Positions 43,309-52,945 of a DNA stretch of 64,000 bases are shown here, one piece after another; positions within the stretch are counted from its first letter, which is position 1; the number at the start of each line of letters is the position of its first letter. The stretch is from Mesorhizobium sp. BR1-1-16 (lineage in GTDB: Bacteria > Pseudomonadota > Alphaproteobacteria > Rhizobiales > Kaistiaceae): positions 62,001 to 126,000 of the forward strand of contig NZ_JAIUIE010000007.1 of NCBI RefSeq assembly GCF_020165495.1, read 5' to 3'. The position numbers and the translations under genes were made by a program. The notes under the pieces are model-generated. The model searched no databases. It saw nothing but the letters and a program-made list of their open reading frames with translations, and was not told the origin of the DNA.

Positions 43309-44462
43309 CTGATCTCGCCGATATCGCCGTTGTCGGTGCAGGTCCTGCCGGCCTCGTCGCGGCGCTCCTGGCGCGCAGCCGCGGCCTCTCTGTGGCGCTG
43401 GTTGCCCCGCGCGCTCTGCCGAACGACAAGCGCACTGTCGCAATGCTCGGCGTTTCGGTCGATATTCTCGAGGAAGCCGGCGTGTGGGCGTCGCTCTCCG
43501 ACACGGTTGCGCCGCTTGCGACGATGCGCATCGTCGATGCGACGCGCCGACTTGTGCGCGCGCCGCTGGTCGAATTCCACGCCAGCGAAATCGGCCGCCC
43601 GGCCTTCGGCTACAATGTGCCGAATGCCGCGCTCATAGCCGCGCTCGAATCCGAGGCGGAGGCCGCCGGCGTCCTTCGGCTGGATGGTTTCGCCCGCGAG
43701 ATCGCGCCGGGCGAGGATCGGGTGATCATCGACGTCGGCGACGCTGGCCGGATCGAAGCGCGCCTCGTCGGCGCCGCCGATGGCCGCAATTCGCCAGCGC
43801 GCGAGGCCGCGGGGATCGCGGTTCGCCGCTGGTCCTATCCACAGACCGCGCTCGTCGTGAACATCCGCCACAGCCTGTCGCACGACGATGTCTCGACCGA
43901 ATTCCACACCGAGACCGGGCCGTTCACGCTGGTGCCGCTGCCAGGCAAGCGCTCGGCGGTCGTCTGCGTGGTGAAGCCTGAAGAAGCCGAACGACTCGCA
44001 GCCGTTTCCGACATGGAACTGGCGCGCGTATTCGAGGAGAAGTCACGCTTTCTCGTCGGAGATATCGAGATCGACGGCGCGCGGCAGCGTTTCCCGCTGA
44101 CCGGCCAGATGGCCCGCCAATTCGCGGCCCGAAGGATCGCCCTCATCGGCGAGGCGGCGCATGTCTTCCCGCCGATCGGCGCTCAGGGGCTCAATCTCAG
44201 TCTGCGCGATGCAGCCGTCTTTGCGTCCGTCGCCGCAGCGCATCGGGTCGACCCAGGGGCACCCGACGCGCTCGCAGACTACGACCGACGACGCTCGGGC
44301 GACGTCCTCTCCCGCACGACGGCCGTCGACGCCCTCAATCGCACCTTGCTGACGAGCTTCCTGCCGGCGCAGGCGGCGCGGGGCATCGGCCTTTTCGCGC
44401 TCGACCGCCTTCCCGCTCTCAAGCGCTTCGCCATGCGCCAGGCGCTCGCGCCGCATCTTTGA
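43305..44462 (+). CDS. UbiH/COQ6-type FAD-dependent hydroxylase
   Basis: A 385-residue flavoprotein monooxygenase. The N-terminal FAD motif is VVGAGPAGLVAALLARSRG; the second motif is IGEAAHVFPPIGAQGLNLSLRDA. This matches the ubiquinone-biosynthesis hydroxylase family (UbiH, UbiF, UbiL). Which ring carbon it acts on cannot be told. The GTG at 43305 has a strong AGGAGG seven bases upstream and overlaps the previous stop (GTGA), so the three genes from 42380 form one operon. Confidence 0.9.
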   Translation: MTDLADIAVVGAGPAGLVAALLARSRGLSVALVAPRALPNDKRTVAMLGVSVDILEEAGVWASLSDTVAPLATMRIVDATRRLVRAPLVEFHASEIGRPAFGYNVPNAALIAALESEAEAAGVLRLDGFAREIAPGEDRVIIDVGDAGRIEARLVGAADGRNSPAREAAGIAVRRWSYPQTALVVNIRHSLSHDDVSTEFHTETGPFTLVPLPGKRSAVVCVVKPEEAERLAAVSDMELARVFEEKSRFLVGDIEIDGARQRFPLTGQMARQFAARRIALIGEAAHVFPPIGAQGLNLSLRDAAVFASVAAAHRVDPGAPDALADYDRRRSGDVLSRTTAVDALNRTLLTSFLPAQAARGIGLFALDRLPALKRFAMRQALAPHL

Positions 44463-44537
44463 CGGCGACCATGCGCCGCCTTGACTTGGCGGGGCATGGC
44501 ATGGCTTTTGGCTGACCGGTCAGTTCAGGGTCACGTC

Positions 44538-44870
44538 ATGGGTCATTCACGCGAAGCAAAGTTCCAGATCGGTCAGATCGTCCGCCACCGCCACTTCTCG
44601 TTTCGTGGCGTGGTTTTCGATGTCGACCCGATCTTCGACAACACCGAGGAATGGTGGCTGTCGATCCCGGAAGAGGTGCGTCCGTCGAAGGACCAGCCGT
44701 TCTATCACCTGCTCGCCGAGAACGACGAAAGCGAATACGTCGCCTATGTCTCGGAGCAGAACCTGCTCGTCGACCGTTCCGACGAACCGCTGCGTCATCC
44801 GCAGCTTCCGGATTATTTCGGCGAACGGCAGGGCGACATTTATGTCTCCCATCGCCGCGGGCTCAACTGA
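44538..44870 (+). CDS. hspQ: Heat shock protein HspQ
   Basis: A 110-residue YccV-like protein of the hemimethylated-DNA-binding / HspQ fold. Typical segments are FQIGQIVRHRHFSFRGVVFD, FYHLLAE and YVSEQNLL. In enterobacteria HspQ is a heat-shock protein that tunes DnaA and Lon proteolysis. The ATG at 44538 has an AGGG upstream. It is convergent with ialB and followed by a strong hairpin. Confidence 0.93.
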   Translation: MGHSREAKFQIGQIVRHRHFSFRGVVFDVDPIFDNTEEWWLSIPEEVRPSKDQPFYHLLAENDESEYVAYVSEQNLLVDRSDEPLRHPQLPDYFGERQGDIYVSHRRGLN

Positions 44871-44901
44871 TCGCTGATCGCTGAAAAGCACTGAAAACGA
44901 A

Positions 44902-44926
44902 AACGGCGCGCCCGAAGCGCGCCGTT
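44902..44926 (-). terminator. Terminator of the ialB-like gene
   Basis: AACGGCGCGC (44902-44911) and GCGCGCCGTT (44917-44926) form a perfect 10-bp stem with a five-base loop. On the reverse strand the stem is followed by TTCGTTTTC, a T-rich tail, so it terminates the reverse gene ending at 44952. It can also stop read-through from hspQ. Confidence 0.8.
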
Positions 44927-44951
44927 CGTGAGTTGCTATCGAACCCCGTGA

Positions 44952-45674
44952 CTACTGGGCCGGCGGCGTCTCGGTGCCGCGTTCCTTGTTCTGCTGCTCG
45001 ATGAGCTTCTGACGGTTATCCTCGGCGTTCTTCTGCAGCTGCTCCTGCAGCGCGTCGCGACGCGCCTTGCCGGCAGCGCGGTCGAGGCCTTCGCCATCAA
45101 AGGTCTTGGTGAAACCGCTCAGCCCGAAGGGGAACACCATCGGCTTGCCCTGCGGGTTCATCGTGATCGCAGCGACCTTGTTGCCCTTCTTCAGCAAGCT
45201 GATGAAGCTGTCGTCGATCTCGGCCTGCGCATAGCAAACGGTCGGGTCGCAGATCACGTATTTGAGCGGCACGGCCTTGTTCTGGTCGACCTGGATCAAG
45301 AGACCCGGCTGGATCAGCTGGCCGGTGAGCACGATGGCCGTGAGCGCCATCTTCGGATCGCCCTCGAGCTTGCGCAGCTGCAGCGAGGCGATGAACTGAT
45401 TCGTCTCGGCGCGAAGTTCCTGCGAGGTGATGCAGAGCTTCTTCTTGGACTGCGGGTCCTGACCGCATTCCTTGATCCAGGGCGAGGTTGGCGGCGCACC
45501 CGCGCCAGCATCGGCTGCTGCAGGAGCGGCTGCAGGCGCGGCCGGCTTGGCGACCGGCGTCTTCGGAGCCGGCGCATCCTGTGCATAGGCCATCGGCGCG
45601 GCGCCGATCATCATCAGCGCGGCAGCCGCCAGAAGAGGCGCGCGAACCGAACCAATATTCCAACGATACGACAT
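44952..45674 (-). CDS. Invasion-associated locus B (IalB) family protein
   Basis: A 240-residue exported protein. A signal peptide ends at AYA (about residue 31), followed by an Ala/Pro linker and the IalB domain (about 65-200) with paired Cys (ECGQDPQSKKKLC and ICDPTVCY), likely disulphides. The last 40 residues are a charged Gln/Glu-rich helix. IalB proteins are named from Bartonella, where the locus affects red-cell entry, but they are widespread in free-living Rhizobiales. Function here is unknown. Confidence 0.9.
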   Translation of the reverse strand: MSYRWNIGSVRAPLLAAAALMMIGAAPMAYAQDAPAPKTPVAKPAAPAAAPAAADAGAGAPPTSPWIKECGQDPQSKKKLCITSQELRAETNQFIASLQLRKLEGDPKMALTAIVLTGQLIQPGLLIQVDQNKAVPLKYVICDPTVCYAQAEIDDSFISLLKKGNKVAAITMNPQGKPMVFPFGLSGFTKTFDGEGLDRAAGKARRDALQEQLQKNAEDNRQKLIEQQNKERGTETPPAQ

Positions 45675-45921
45675 CGAGCGTGTCCTTGAGTTTTCGTCTG
45701 CCTTGCGCTGCCACAGGCGAAGGGCGATGCTTGCCCCGTCTCCGGCGACACTGATCGGGGCTGGATGACCAGCAATTGAGGCGACACGGTGACGTGCGGG
45801 TGGCGGGGCATCATTAGCCGCTCATCTGTTGTTTTTCCAGCGCCAAGCGGTTGCCAAGTCCGGCTGGCTGAGCTTTTTTGCCCCCGCCGGTGATAAGCCG
45901 GATGAGTGGGAGGTTGAGTCG

Positions 45922-47751
45922 ATGTTGAATCGCGCCCTCGGACCGATGATCGCGCTGGCTGCGCTCGTCATGACTGGGTTCGCCGGCGGCACTGTCCTTG
46001 CCGCACCGATGCATGGCATCGCCATGCATGGCGAACCGGCGCTGCCGGCCGATTTCGACCACTTTCCCTATGCCGACCCGGCCGCGCCCAAAGGCGGCAC
46101 GATCACCTATGCCTTTGTCGGCACTTACGACAGCCTCAACCCCTTCATCGTGAAGAGCGCTACGACGACATCGCGTGGCATTTGGGACGCTTCGCTCGGC
46201 AACAACGTCTTCGAAAGCCTCCTGGTCCGCAATCGCGACGAGGCCTTCAGCCTCTACGGGCTGCTCGCCGATTCGGTTGAGATGCCGGAGGATCGGACTT
46301 CGATCAGTTTCACGATCAATCCGAAGGCGAAGTTCTCCGACGGCCAGCCAGTGACCGTCGATGATGTCTTGTTTTCGCTCGACATCCTCAAGGAGAAGGG
46401 CCGCCCGATCTACAAGACCTGGTACGGCCAGGTCGAGAAGGCCGAGAAGATCGGCGAGCGCGGCGTCAAGTTTACCTTCAAGGATGGCGAGAATCGTGAG
46501 CTGCCGATGCTGATCGGCCTGATGCCGATCCTGCCGAAACATGCCATCGATCCCGAGACCTTCGACCAATCGACGCTGAAGCCGATGATCGGCAGCGGGC
46601 CCTATGTGATGGCGGACATCAAGCCCGGCGAGCGTTTCGTCCTGAAGCGTGATCCGAACTATTGGGGCAAGGATCTGCCCGCAAAGCGCGGTTTCGACAA
46701 TTTCGACGAGATCCGCATCGACTATTATCGCGACGGCAATGCCATGTTCGAAGCCTTCAAGAAGGGCCTCTACGACATCAATCCCGAGGCCGATCCGGCG
46801 CGCTGGCTGGAAGGCTACAACTTCGCCGCCGTCACGGACGGTCGCGTCGTCAAGGAAACCGTCAAGAACGGGCTGCCGAAGGGCATGCTGGGCTTTGCCA
46901 TGAACACGCGGCGACCAGCCTTCGCCGATATTCGCGTCCGCAAGGCGCTCGCAATGCTGTTCGACTTCGAATGGGTCAACAAGAACCTGTTCTCGGGCGC
47001 CTATAGCCGGGATGCCAGCTTCTTCCAGGATTCGATCCTCTCCTCCGTCGGCGTGCCGGCGTCACCGACCGAGAAAGCCCTGCTCGCTCCCTTCCCGGAT
47101 GCCGTAGAGCCCGATGTCATGGACGGCACCTACCAGCCCACCGTCTCAGACGGCTCCGGCGGCGACCGGAAGGTGATGCGAAGCGCGCTCGATCTGCTGC
47201 AGGCGGCCGGCTACAAGCTCGACGGCAATGCGCTGATCGACGAGAAGACCGGCCAGCCGCTCGGCTTCGAAATCCTGCTGCAGGACCGCAATCAGGAGCG
47301 CGTCGCGCTCGCCTTTGCACGGACGCTACAGCGGATCGGCATCAAGGCCACGGTGCGAACGGTCGACTCAACCCAATATCAGCGCCGTGTGCAGGATTTC
47401 GATTTCGACATGATCATGACGTCGTGGCCGGCCTCGCTCTCGCCCGGCAATGAGCAGGGCAATCGCTGGTCGAGCACCAATGTCGATGTGCCCGCCTCGT
47501 TCAACTATGTCGGAGCAAAAAGCCCAGCCATCGACGCGATGCTGGCGGCCGTGCTTGCGGCCGAGAGCCAGGAAGACTTTGTCGCAGCCGTGCGCGCGCT
47601 CGACCGCGTTCTGATCTCCGGTCACTATGTCGTGCCGCTCTATTACCTGCCCGATCAATGGGTCGCCCGCTGGGCCCGCGTCGACCATCCGAAGACGCAA
47701 TCGGTCAATGGCTATACGCTGTCGACCTGGTATGCCGCTCCGGCGAAATGA
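45922..47751 (+). CDS. ABC transporter family 5 substrate-binding protein (YejA-like)
   Basis: A 609-residue periplasmic peptide-binding protein. The signal peptide is LIALAALVM-like, with cleavage near VLAAP (residue 28). The family 5 fold is shown by AAPKGGTITYAFVGTYDSLNPF, SGPYVMADIKPGERF and MNTRRPAFADIRVRKAL. The MHGIAMHGEPALP opening is typical of YejA-like proteins of Rhizobiales. The usual yejBEF permease and ATPase genes are not next to it; a convergent gene follows. The ATG at 45922 follows GGGAGG by ten bases. Confidence 0.92.
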   Translation: MLNRALGPMIALAALVMTGFAGGTVLAAPMHGIAMHGEPALPADFDHFPYADPAAPKGGTITYAFVGTYDSLNPFIVKSATTTSRGIWDASLGNNVFESLLVRNRDEAFSLYGLLADSVEMPEDRTSISFTINPKAKFSDGQPVTVDDVLFSLDILKEKGRPIYKTWYGQVEKAEKIGERGVKFTFKDGENRELPMLIGLMPILPKHAIDPETFDQSTLKPMIGSGPYVMADIKPGERFVLKRDPNYWGKDLPAKRGFDNFDEIRIDYYRDGNAMFEAFKKGLYDINPEADPARWLEGYNFAAVTDGRVVKETVKNGLPKGMLGFAMNTRRPAFADIRVRKALAMLFDFEWVNKNLFSGAYSRDASFFQDSILSSVGVPASPTEKALLAPFPDAVEPDVMDGTYQPTVSDGSGGDRKVMRSALDLLQAAGYKLDGNALIDEKTGQPLGFEILLQDRNQERVALAFARTLQRIGIKATVRTVDSTQYQRRVQDFDFDMIMTSWPASLSPGNEQGNRWSSTNVDVPASFNYVGAKSPAIDAMLAAVLAAESQEDFVAAVRALDRVLISGHYVVPLYYLPDQWVARWARVDHPKTQSVNGYTLSTWYAAPAK

Positions 47752-47779
47752 CCGCCGCCGTCATGGAACCCGAAGCGCA

Positions 47780-48436
47780 TCAGCTGGACGCGACTGGCGG
47801 CTCGATCGACTGCTTTGCCAAGGACGCGCCTTGGAGCAGATCGGCCATGCCAAGTCCCCAGGACGAGATCGCCTGGACGAACGGCATCAGGGGAATGTCG
47901 AGAATCTCCACCTTCTCAGCGGTGAAGATATAGAGCGCGCCAGCCATCGGCGCCGGCGATCCGGGCACGAAGACCAGCAGCCTTCCATCAGCGAGTTCGT
48001 CCATGACGAAGGCCGGGCATTGCCCGTCCTCGATGGTCGCGAGAGCCGGTCGGATTGTCCTTCCATCTCCCTCGCCGAGAATCTGATCGGAGGCAAAAGC
48101 CTTGGCCAGCTTGTAGCCGGGCACGCGCTCGAAGATCCACGCCTCCATCCGGCGTTGGACCCAGCGACCGGGCGCTGAGCGGACGAGAAGGCCGAAGGCA
48201 AGCACGATCAACACCAGGGCCGCAATCGCGACAATCAACGGGTGCACGACGCGGCCGACCAAGGGATGGGTCGCATCCTCAAGGCGGTGGACGACGCTCA
48301 GCGTCAGCAGGACGATCGTGGCGATGGGAACAACGATCACCACACCATCGATGAAGGCACGCTTCAGGTGAAATCCGAACGTCTCTGCCGCGCCGCGTTT
48401 CGCGCGGACCTTCCCGACTGGATGCCGCTGTTTCAA
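47780..48436 (-). CDS. DUF502 family membrane protein
   Basis: A 218-residue protein with two N-terminal membrane helices (about 30-50 and 65-85) and a soluble C-terminal domain. It carries the DUF502 opening (KRAFIDGVVIVVPIATIVLL) and the segment RVPGYKLAKAFASDQILG. The function of the family in bacteria is unknown. It lies downstream of mfd on the same strand after 146 bases. Confidence 0.9.
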   Translation of the reverse strand: MKQRHPVGKVRAKRGAAETFGFHLKRAFIDGVVIVVPIATIVLLTLSVVHRLEDATHPLVGRVVHPLIVAIAALVLIVLAFGLLVRSAPGRWVQRRMEAWIFERVPGYKLAKAFASDQILGEGDGRTIRPALATIEDGQCPAFVMDELADGRLLVFVPGSPAPMAGALYIFTAEKVEILDIPLMPFVQAISSWGLGMADLLQGASLAKQSIEPPVASS

Positions 48437-48582
48437 GACCGTAACCCCGCAGGCAAGCGCACCAGCGGACGCCGATGCTGACGGAGCCTACCGTATCAGG
48501 GCCGCAACCGGGCATGCCAAACGGCGCCAGTAACCGGTGAGGCTGTCGTCTCGTTGCCCGAATCTGGCGATGGTCTTTGCCG

Positions 48583-51500
48583 CTACGCAGCCTTCTTGCC
48601 GTCACCGGCCGCAAGACGCGCCAGCTGCGTCAGCACCACTGCCGTGCCTTTCAGGCGCTTCTCGGGGTCTTCCCAGTCGCGGATGAGCACGATCTTCTGG
48701 TCGGGACGAACCTTCGCGAGGCTTCCCTGCTCGCCGATATAGCGGATGAGCCCGGCCGGATTGGAGAAGGTTGAGTTGCGGAACGAGATGACGATGCCCT
48801 TGGGGCCGGCATCGACCTTCTCGACATTCGCCTTGCGGCAGAGCGCCTTGATGTAGACGATCTTCAAGAGGTGCTCGACCTCGTCCGGCAGCGGACCGAA
48901 ACGGTCGATCAGCTCGGCGCCGAAAGAATCGATCTGTTCGGGCTCGTCGAGATCGCCGAGGCGTCGATAGAGGCTGAGACGCAACGGCAGGTCGGGAACG
49001 TAGCTCTCCGGCAGCATGACAGGCGTGCCGACCGTGATCTGTGGCGACCAGCGGCCGTCCGCCTCCGCCTCGTCTTCGCCGCCCTGGCGCAGCGCCGCGA
49101 CAGCCTCCTCAAGCATCTGCTGGTAAAGCTCGTAGCCGACTTCCTTGATGTGGCCCGATTGCTCCTCGCCGAGCAGGTTGCCGGCGCCGCGGAGATCAAG
49201 GTCATGGCTGGCGAGCTGGAAACCGGCGCCGAGCGTATCGAGCGATTGCAGCACCTTCAGCCGTCGATCGGCCATCGGCGTCAGTTTCTTCTCGGCGGGC
49301 ACCGTGAACAGCGCGTAAGCGCGGGTCTTGGAACGGCCGACGCGCCCGCGTAACTGATAGAGCTGGGCAAGGCCGAACATGTCGGCGCGATGGACGATGA
49401 GGGTATTTGCGGTCGGGATATCGAGGCCGGATTCGACGATCGTCGTCGAGAGCAGCACGTCATAGGCGCCCTCATAGAAGGCGTTCATGATGTCGTCGAG
49501 CTCCGTCGCCGGCATCTGGCCATGCGCGATGGCGACCTTCACCTCTGGCACGAACTTGTCGAGGAACTCCTTGCGCTCGGCAAGATCGGCGAGGCGCGGG
49601 CAGACATAGAAGCTCTGGCCGCCGCGATAGCGCTCGCGCAGCAGCGCCTCGCGCACCGCCAGCGCGTCGAAGGGCGAAATGAAGGTGCGCACCGCCATGC
49701 GGTCGACCGGGGGCGTCGTGATCAACGACAGCTCGCGAACGCCGGTCAGGGCGAGTTGCAGCGTGCGCGGGATCGGCGTCGCCGAAAGCGTCAGCACATG
49801 GACATCGGCTTTCAGTTCCTTCAGCCGTTCCTTGTGCTTGACGCCGAAATGCTGCTCCTCGTCGATGACGAGCAGGCCGAGATCCTTGAATTCGATCCCC
49901 TTGCCGAGCAAGGCATGCGTGCCGACGACGATGTCGACCTGCCCTTCCTTGATGCCCTTCTTGGTCTCGGCGAGATCCTTGGCCGAGACGAGGCGCGAGG
50001 CCTGTTCGACGCGGACCGGCAGGCCGGCGAAGCGGGCGGTGAAGGTCTTGAAATGCTGCCGCGACAGCAGCGTCGTTGGAACCACCACCGCCACCTGCTT
50101 GCCGCTCATCACTGCGACGAAAGCGGCGCGTAGCGCCACCTCTGTCTTGCCGAAGCCGACATCGCCGCAGACAAGCCGATCCATTGGCGTGCCGGCCGAA
50201 AGATCGGCGATCACAGCCTCGATCGCCGCGAGCTGATCTTCGGTCTCCTCATAGGGGAAGCGCGCGGCAAACTCGTCATAGAGCCCGTCAGGCGGTGCCA
50301 GAACGGTGCCCTGGCGCATGGCTCGGGCAGCGGCGACCTTGATCAGCTGGGCCGCCATATCGCGAATGCGCTTCTTGAGCTTGGCCTTGCGCGATTGCCA
50401 GGCAACGCCGCCGAGCTTGTCGAGCGAAGCGTCGGTCTCCTCCGAGCCGTAACGCGACAGAAGCTCGATATTCTCGACGGGCAGATAGAGCCGGTCGCCG
50501 CCGGCATAGATGATTTCGAGGCAATCCCTGGGCGCGCCGGCGGCCGTGATCGTCTTCAGCCCGGTGAAGCGGCCGATGCCATGATCGACATGGACGACGA
50601 GATCACCTTCCGAGAGGGCCGTGATCTCGCTGAGAAAATCGGAGGCCTTCTTGGAGCGCTTGCGCGGGCGCACCAGACGGTCGCCGAGAATGTCCTGCTC
50701 GCCGACAACGACGATATCGGGCGCCTCGAATCCGGATTCAAGCCCCAGCACGCCGAGCGCGACCATGCCCTTTTGCAGCCCCTGCGCGGAGGGCCAGTTG
50801 TCGATGATCTGGACGCGCTTCAGGCCGTGATCGGCCAGAACCTGCGCCAAGCGGTCACGGGCGCCTTCACTCCATGACGCGATGACGACGCGCTTCTTCT
50901 CACGCAGCGTCGCGACATAGTTGATGACCGCGTCGAAGACATTGACGTCTCCCGCCGACCGCTCCGCGGCGAAGCTGCGCCCCTGCCGGCCGCCGAGATC
51001 GACCACCATGGTGTCGTCCGGCTCGGCAAACGGCGTCATGCGGATGAGCGGAACCAGCGCCTCGTGGCGCTTCCACTCGTCACGATCGAGATAGAGTCCG
51101 GAAGGCGGAATCGGCTTGTAAGGCACGCCGCCCTGGTTCTGGCTCATGGCGCTCTTGCGCGCATCATAGTGGTCGACGATGTCGTCGAGTCGCTCGGAAA
51201 GCGCCTCTTCGGTTAGGTGGTCGAGGACGACCGCCGCCTCCGGCACATAATCGAACAGCGTGTCGAGCCCTTCCGCGAAGAGCGGCAGCCAGTGCTCGAC
51301 GCCGGTGTAGCGGCGCCCCTCGCTCACATTCGCATAGAGCTGGTCATCCCGCTCGGAGGCGCCGAACAGTCCGACATAGGCCTCGCGGAAGCGGGCGATC
51401 GCATCGGGCGAGAGGACGAGTTCGCTGACCGGAACGAGGTCGATGCGCTTCTTCTGCTGGACCGTGCGCTGGGTCTCGGCATCGAAGGATCGGATCGAAT

Positions 51501-52086
51501 CGATCGTATCGCCGAAATAGTCGACGCGCACCGGCTCGCCGAGGCCGGCCGCGAAAAGATCGACAATGCCACCGCGCACGGCATATTCACCAGCCTCGCG
51601 CACGGTCGAGGTGCGCATGAAACCATTGTCCTCAAGCCAGCCGACGAGCTTTTCCATCGGCAACCGGCCGCCGGGCGCAATGGCGAGGCTCTGGCGGGCG
51701 ACATCGGCGCGGCGTGGCACGCGCTGCACGATGGCATTGACCGTCGTGAGCACGACCAGCGCCCTGCCCGGCTCCGCCTTGCGCGTCGCAAGATGCGCGA
51801 GCGCCGCCATCCGGCGCGACACGACCGAAGGATTCGGCGAGACGCGGTCATAGGGCATGCAGTCCCAGGCCGGAAAGGACAGCACCTCCTGCGCTGGCGC
51901 GAAGAACTTCATCGCCTGCTCGAGATCGTTCATCCGGTTGCCGTCGCGCGCGACGACCAGCAGGAACGGCCGGCCGTCCTTGGCTGAGAGCGTCGCGAGA
52001 TCGGCGACGACGCGGCCGTCGAAGCCGTCCGGCACGCCCGACAGGACGGTCGAGCGACGACCGAGCACGGTTTCGAAACGGATCAT
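48583..52086 (-). CDS. mfd: Transcription-repair coupling factor
   Basis: A 1167-residue Mfd, full length for the family. Order: UvrB-like N-terminal part (SFPAWDCMPYDRVSPN), a linker, the CarD-type RNA polymerase interaction domain (about 500-570, VVHVDHGIGRFTGLKTI), the RecG-like translocase with Walker A GDVGFGKTEVALR near residue 646, the DEEQHFGV box, VLTLSATPIPRTLQ, and the C-terminal TRCF domain. It removes stalled RNA polymerase from damaged DNA and recruits UvrA. The ATG at 52086 starts 4 bases after sdhE; the frame to 52122 overlaps sdhE and is less likely. Confidence 0.97.
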   Translation of the reverse strand: MIRFETVLGRRSTVLSGVPDGFDGRVVADLATLSAKDGRPFLLVVARDGNRMNDLEQAMKFFAPAQEVLSFPAWDCMPYDRVSPNPSVVSRRMAALAHLATRKAEPGRALVVLTTVNAIVQRVPRRADVARQSLAIAPGGRLPMEKLVGWLEDNGFMRTSTVREAGEYAVRGGIVDLFAAGLGEPVRVDYFGDTIDSIRSFDAETQRTVQQKKRIDLVPVSELVLSPDAIARFREAYVGLFGASERDDQLYANVSEGRRYTGVEHWLPLFAEGLDTLFDYVPEAAVVLDHLTEEALSERLDDIVDHYDARKSAMSQNQGGVPYKPIPPSGLYLDRDEWKRHEALVPLIRMTPFAEPDDTMVVDLGGRQGRSFAAERSAGDVNVFDAVINYVATLREKKRVVIASWSEGARDRLAQVLADHGLKRVQIIDNWPSAQGLQKGMVALGVLGLESGFEAPDIVVVGEQDILGDRLVRPRKRSKKASDFLSEITALSEGDLVVHVDHGIGRFTGLKTITAAGAPRDCLEIIYAGGDRLYLPVENIELLSRYGSEETDASLDKLGGVAWQSRKAKLKKRIRDMAAQLIKVAAARAMRQGTVLAPPDGLYDEFAARFPYEETEDQLAAIEAVIADLSAGTPMDRLVCGDVGFGKTEVALRAAFVAVMSGKQVAVVVPTTLLSRQHFKTFTARFAGLPVRVEQASRLVSAKDLAETKKGIKEGQVDIVVGTHALLGKGIEFKDLGLLVIDEEQHFGVKHKERLKELKADVHVLTLSATPIPRTLQLALTGVRELSLITTPPVDRMAVRTFISPFDALAVREALLRERYRGGQSFYVCPRLADLAERKEFLDKFVPEVKVAIAHGQMPATELDDIMNAFYEGAYDVLLSTTIVESGLDIPTANTLIVHRADMFGLAQLYQLRGRVGRSKTRAYALFTVPAEKKLTPMADRRLKVLQSLDTLGAGFQLASHDLDLRGAGNLLGEEQSGHIKEVGYELYQQMLEEAVAALRQGGEDEAEADGRWSPQITVGTPVMLPESYVPDLPLRLSLYRRLGDLDEPEQIDSFGAELIDRFGPLPDEVEHLLKIVYIKALCRKANVEKVDAGPKGIVISFRNSTFSNPAGLIRYIGEQGSLAKVRPDQKIVLIRDWEDPEKRLKGTAVVLTQLARLAAGDGKKAA

Positions 52087-52090
52087 GAGC

Positions 52091-52378
52091 CTATCGGAGG
52101 GTTGCGCCCGTAAAGGCGGCAAGCTTGCGGAAAAAAGGTGTGTCTTGGTCGTCAGGCGTCGTGGTCTCGCCCGTCAGCCAGGCGAAGATATCGCGGTCCT
52201 GCTCTTCCATCAGCGCGTCGAAAGCGTCGAGCTCATCGAGCGATAGATCAGCGATATTGGCGTCGGCGAAGCGCCCGAGAATGAGATCCATCTCGCGCAT
52301 GCCGCGATGCCAGGCCCGAAAATGGGTTCTCCGGCGGTGGACGTCCAGTCCCTCGCCGGGCGAAACTGCACCGCTCAT
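52091..52378 (-). CDS. sdhE: Succinate dehydrogenase flavinylation factor SdhE
   Basis: A 95-residue SdhE/YgfY (Sdh5) protein. It helps attach FAD to SdhA. The key segment AWHRGMREMDLILGRFAD contains the conserved RG(M)REMD motif, followed by a DALMEEQDRDIFAWLTG helix. The ATG at 52378 is preferred over that at 52387. It lies directly upstream of mfd, a common order in Rhizobiales. Confidence 0.94.
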   Translation of the reverse strand: MSGAVSPGEGLDVHRRRTHFRAWHRGMREMDLILGRFADANIADLSLDELDAFDALMEEQDRDIFAWLTGETTTPDDQDTPFFRKLAAFTGATLR

Positions 52379-52455
52379 CGCTATCATCCCGTTGGGTCGG
52401 CCGCCATGGACCGCTGGCCGGAGATTTAGTCCGCGCGCGCGGCGCTGGCAACGCT

Positions 52456-52827
52456 TCAGTCCTTCGAGCCCAACAAAGCCTTCGCGTAGATTTCAGACTT
52501 GAAGCCGGCGAGCAGCAGGCCATCGGACCGATCGAGCATTGGCCGCTTGATCATCGAGGGCTGCGCCAGCATCAAGGCGGCCGCACGCTCTGCGTCGAGA
52601 TTCGCCTTCGCGCTATCCGGCAGCGCGCGGAATGTCGTACCGGCGCGGTTGAGTACGACCTCCCAGCCGAGCGTTGCGATCCAGTGCGCAAGGCGCCTCG
52701 GATCGACGCCTTCCTGCTTGTAGTCGCGGAAAGTATAGGCAACGCCGTTCTGGTCGAGCCAGAGCCGGGCCTTCTTCATGGTGTCACAGTTCTTGATGCC
52801 CCAAAGGGCGATGCTGGCGTCGGTCAA
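52456..52827 (-). CDS. ArsC/Spx-like reductase family protein (YffB type)
   Basis: A 123-residue thioredoxin-fold protein of the ArsC family. It shows IKNCDTMKKARLWL with the N-terminal Cys, a middle FRDYKQEGVD and the late KRPML segment with its Arg. These match YffB, whose function is not settled, more than a true arsenate reductase. The TTG at 52827 is chosen because GGAGA stands about eight bases upstream and it gives the normal N-terminus; the frame to 52890 adds 21 residues without similarity. No ars genes are nearby. Confidence 0.87.
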   Translation of the reverse strand: MTDASIALWGIKNCDTMKKARLWLDQNGVAYTFRDYKQEGVDPRRLAHWIATLGWEVVLNRAGTTFRALPDSAKANLDAERAAALMLAQPSMIKRPMLDRSDGLLLAGFKSEIYAKALLGSKD

Positions 52828-52945
52828 AGGCAGGTCTCCGTTCGGCAGTGGAGAAGATGGCGCGGCGCGGCGAAAGGCAACAGTGGACATGCTGCCGCCA
52901 GCCCGCGATGCTCACCACAAAACAACGCCACGCCGGAGGAACACC

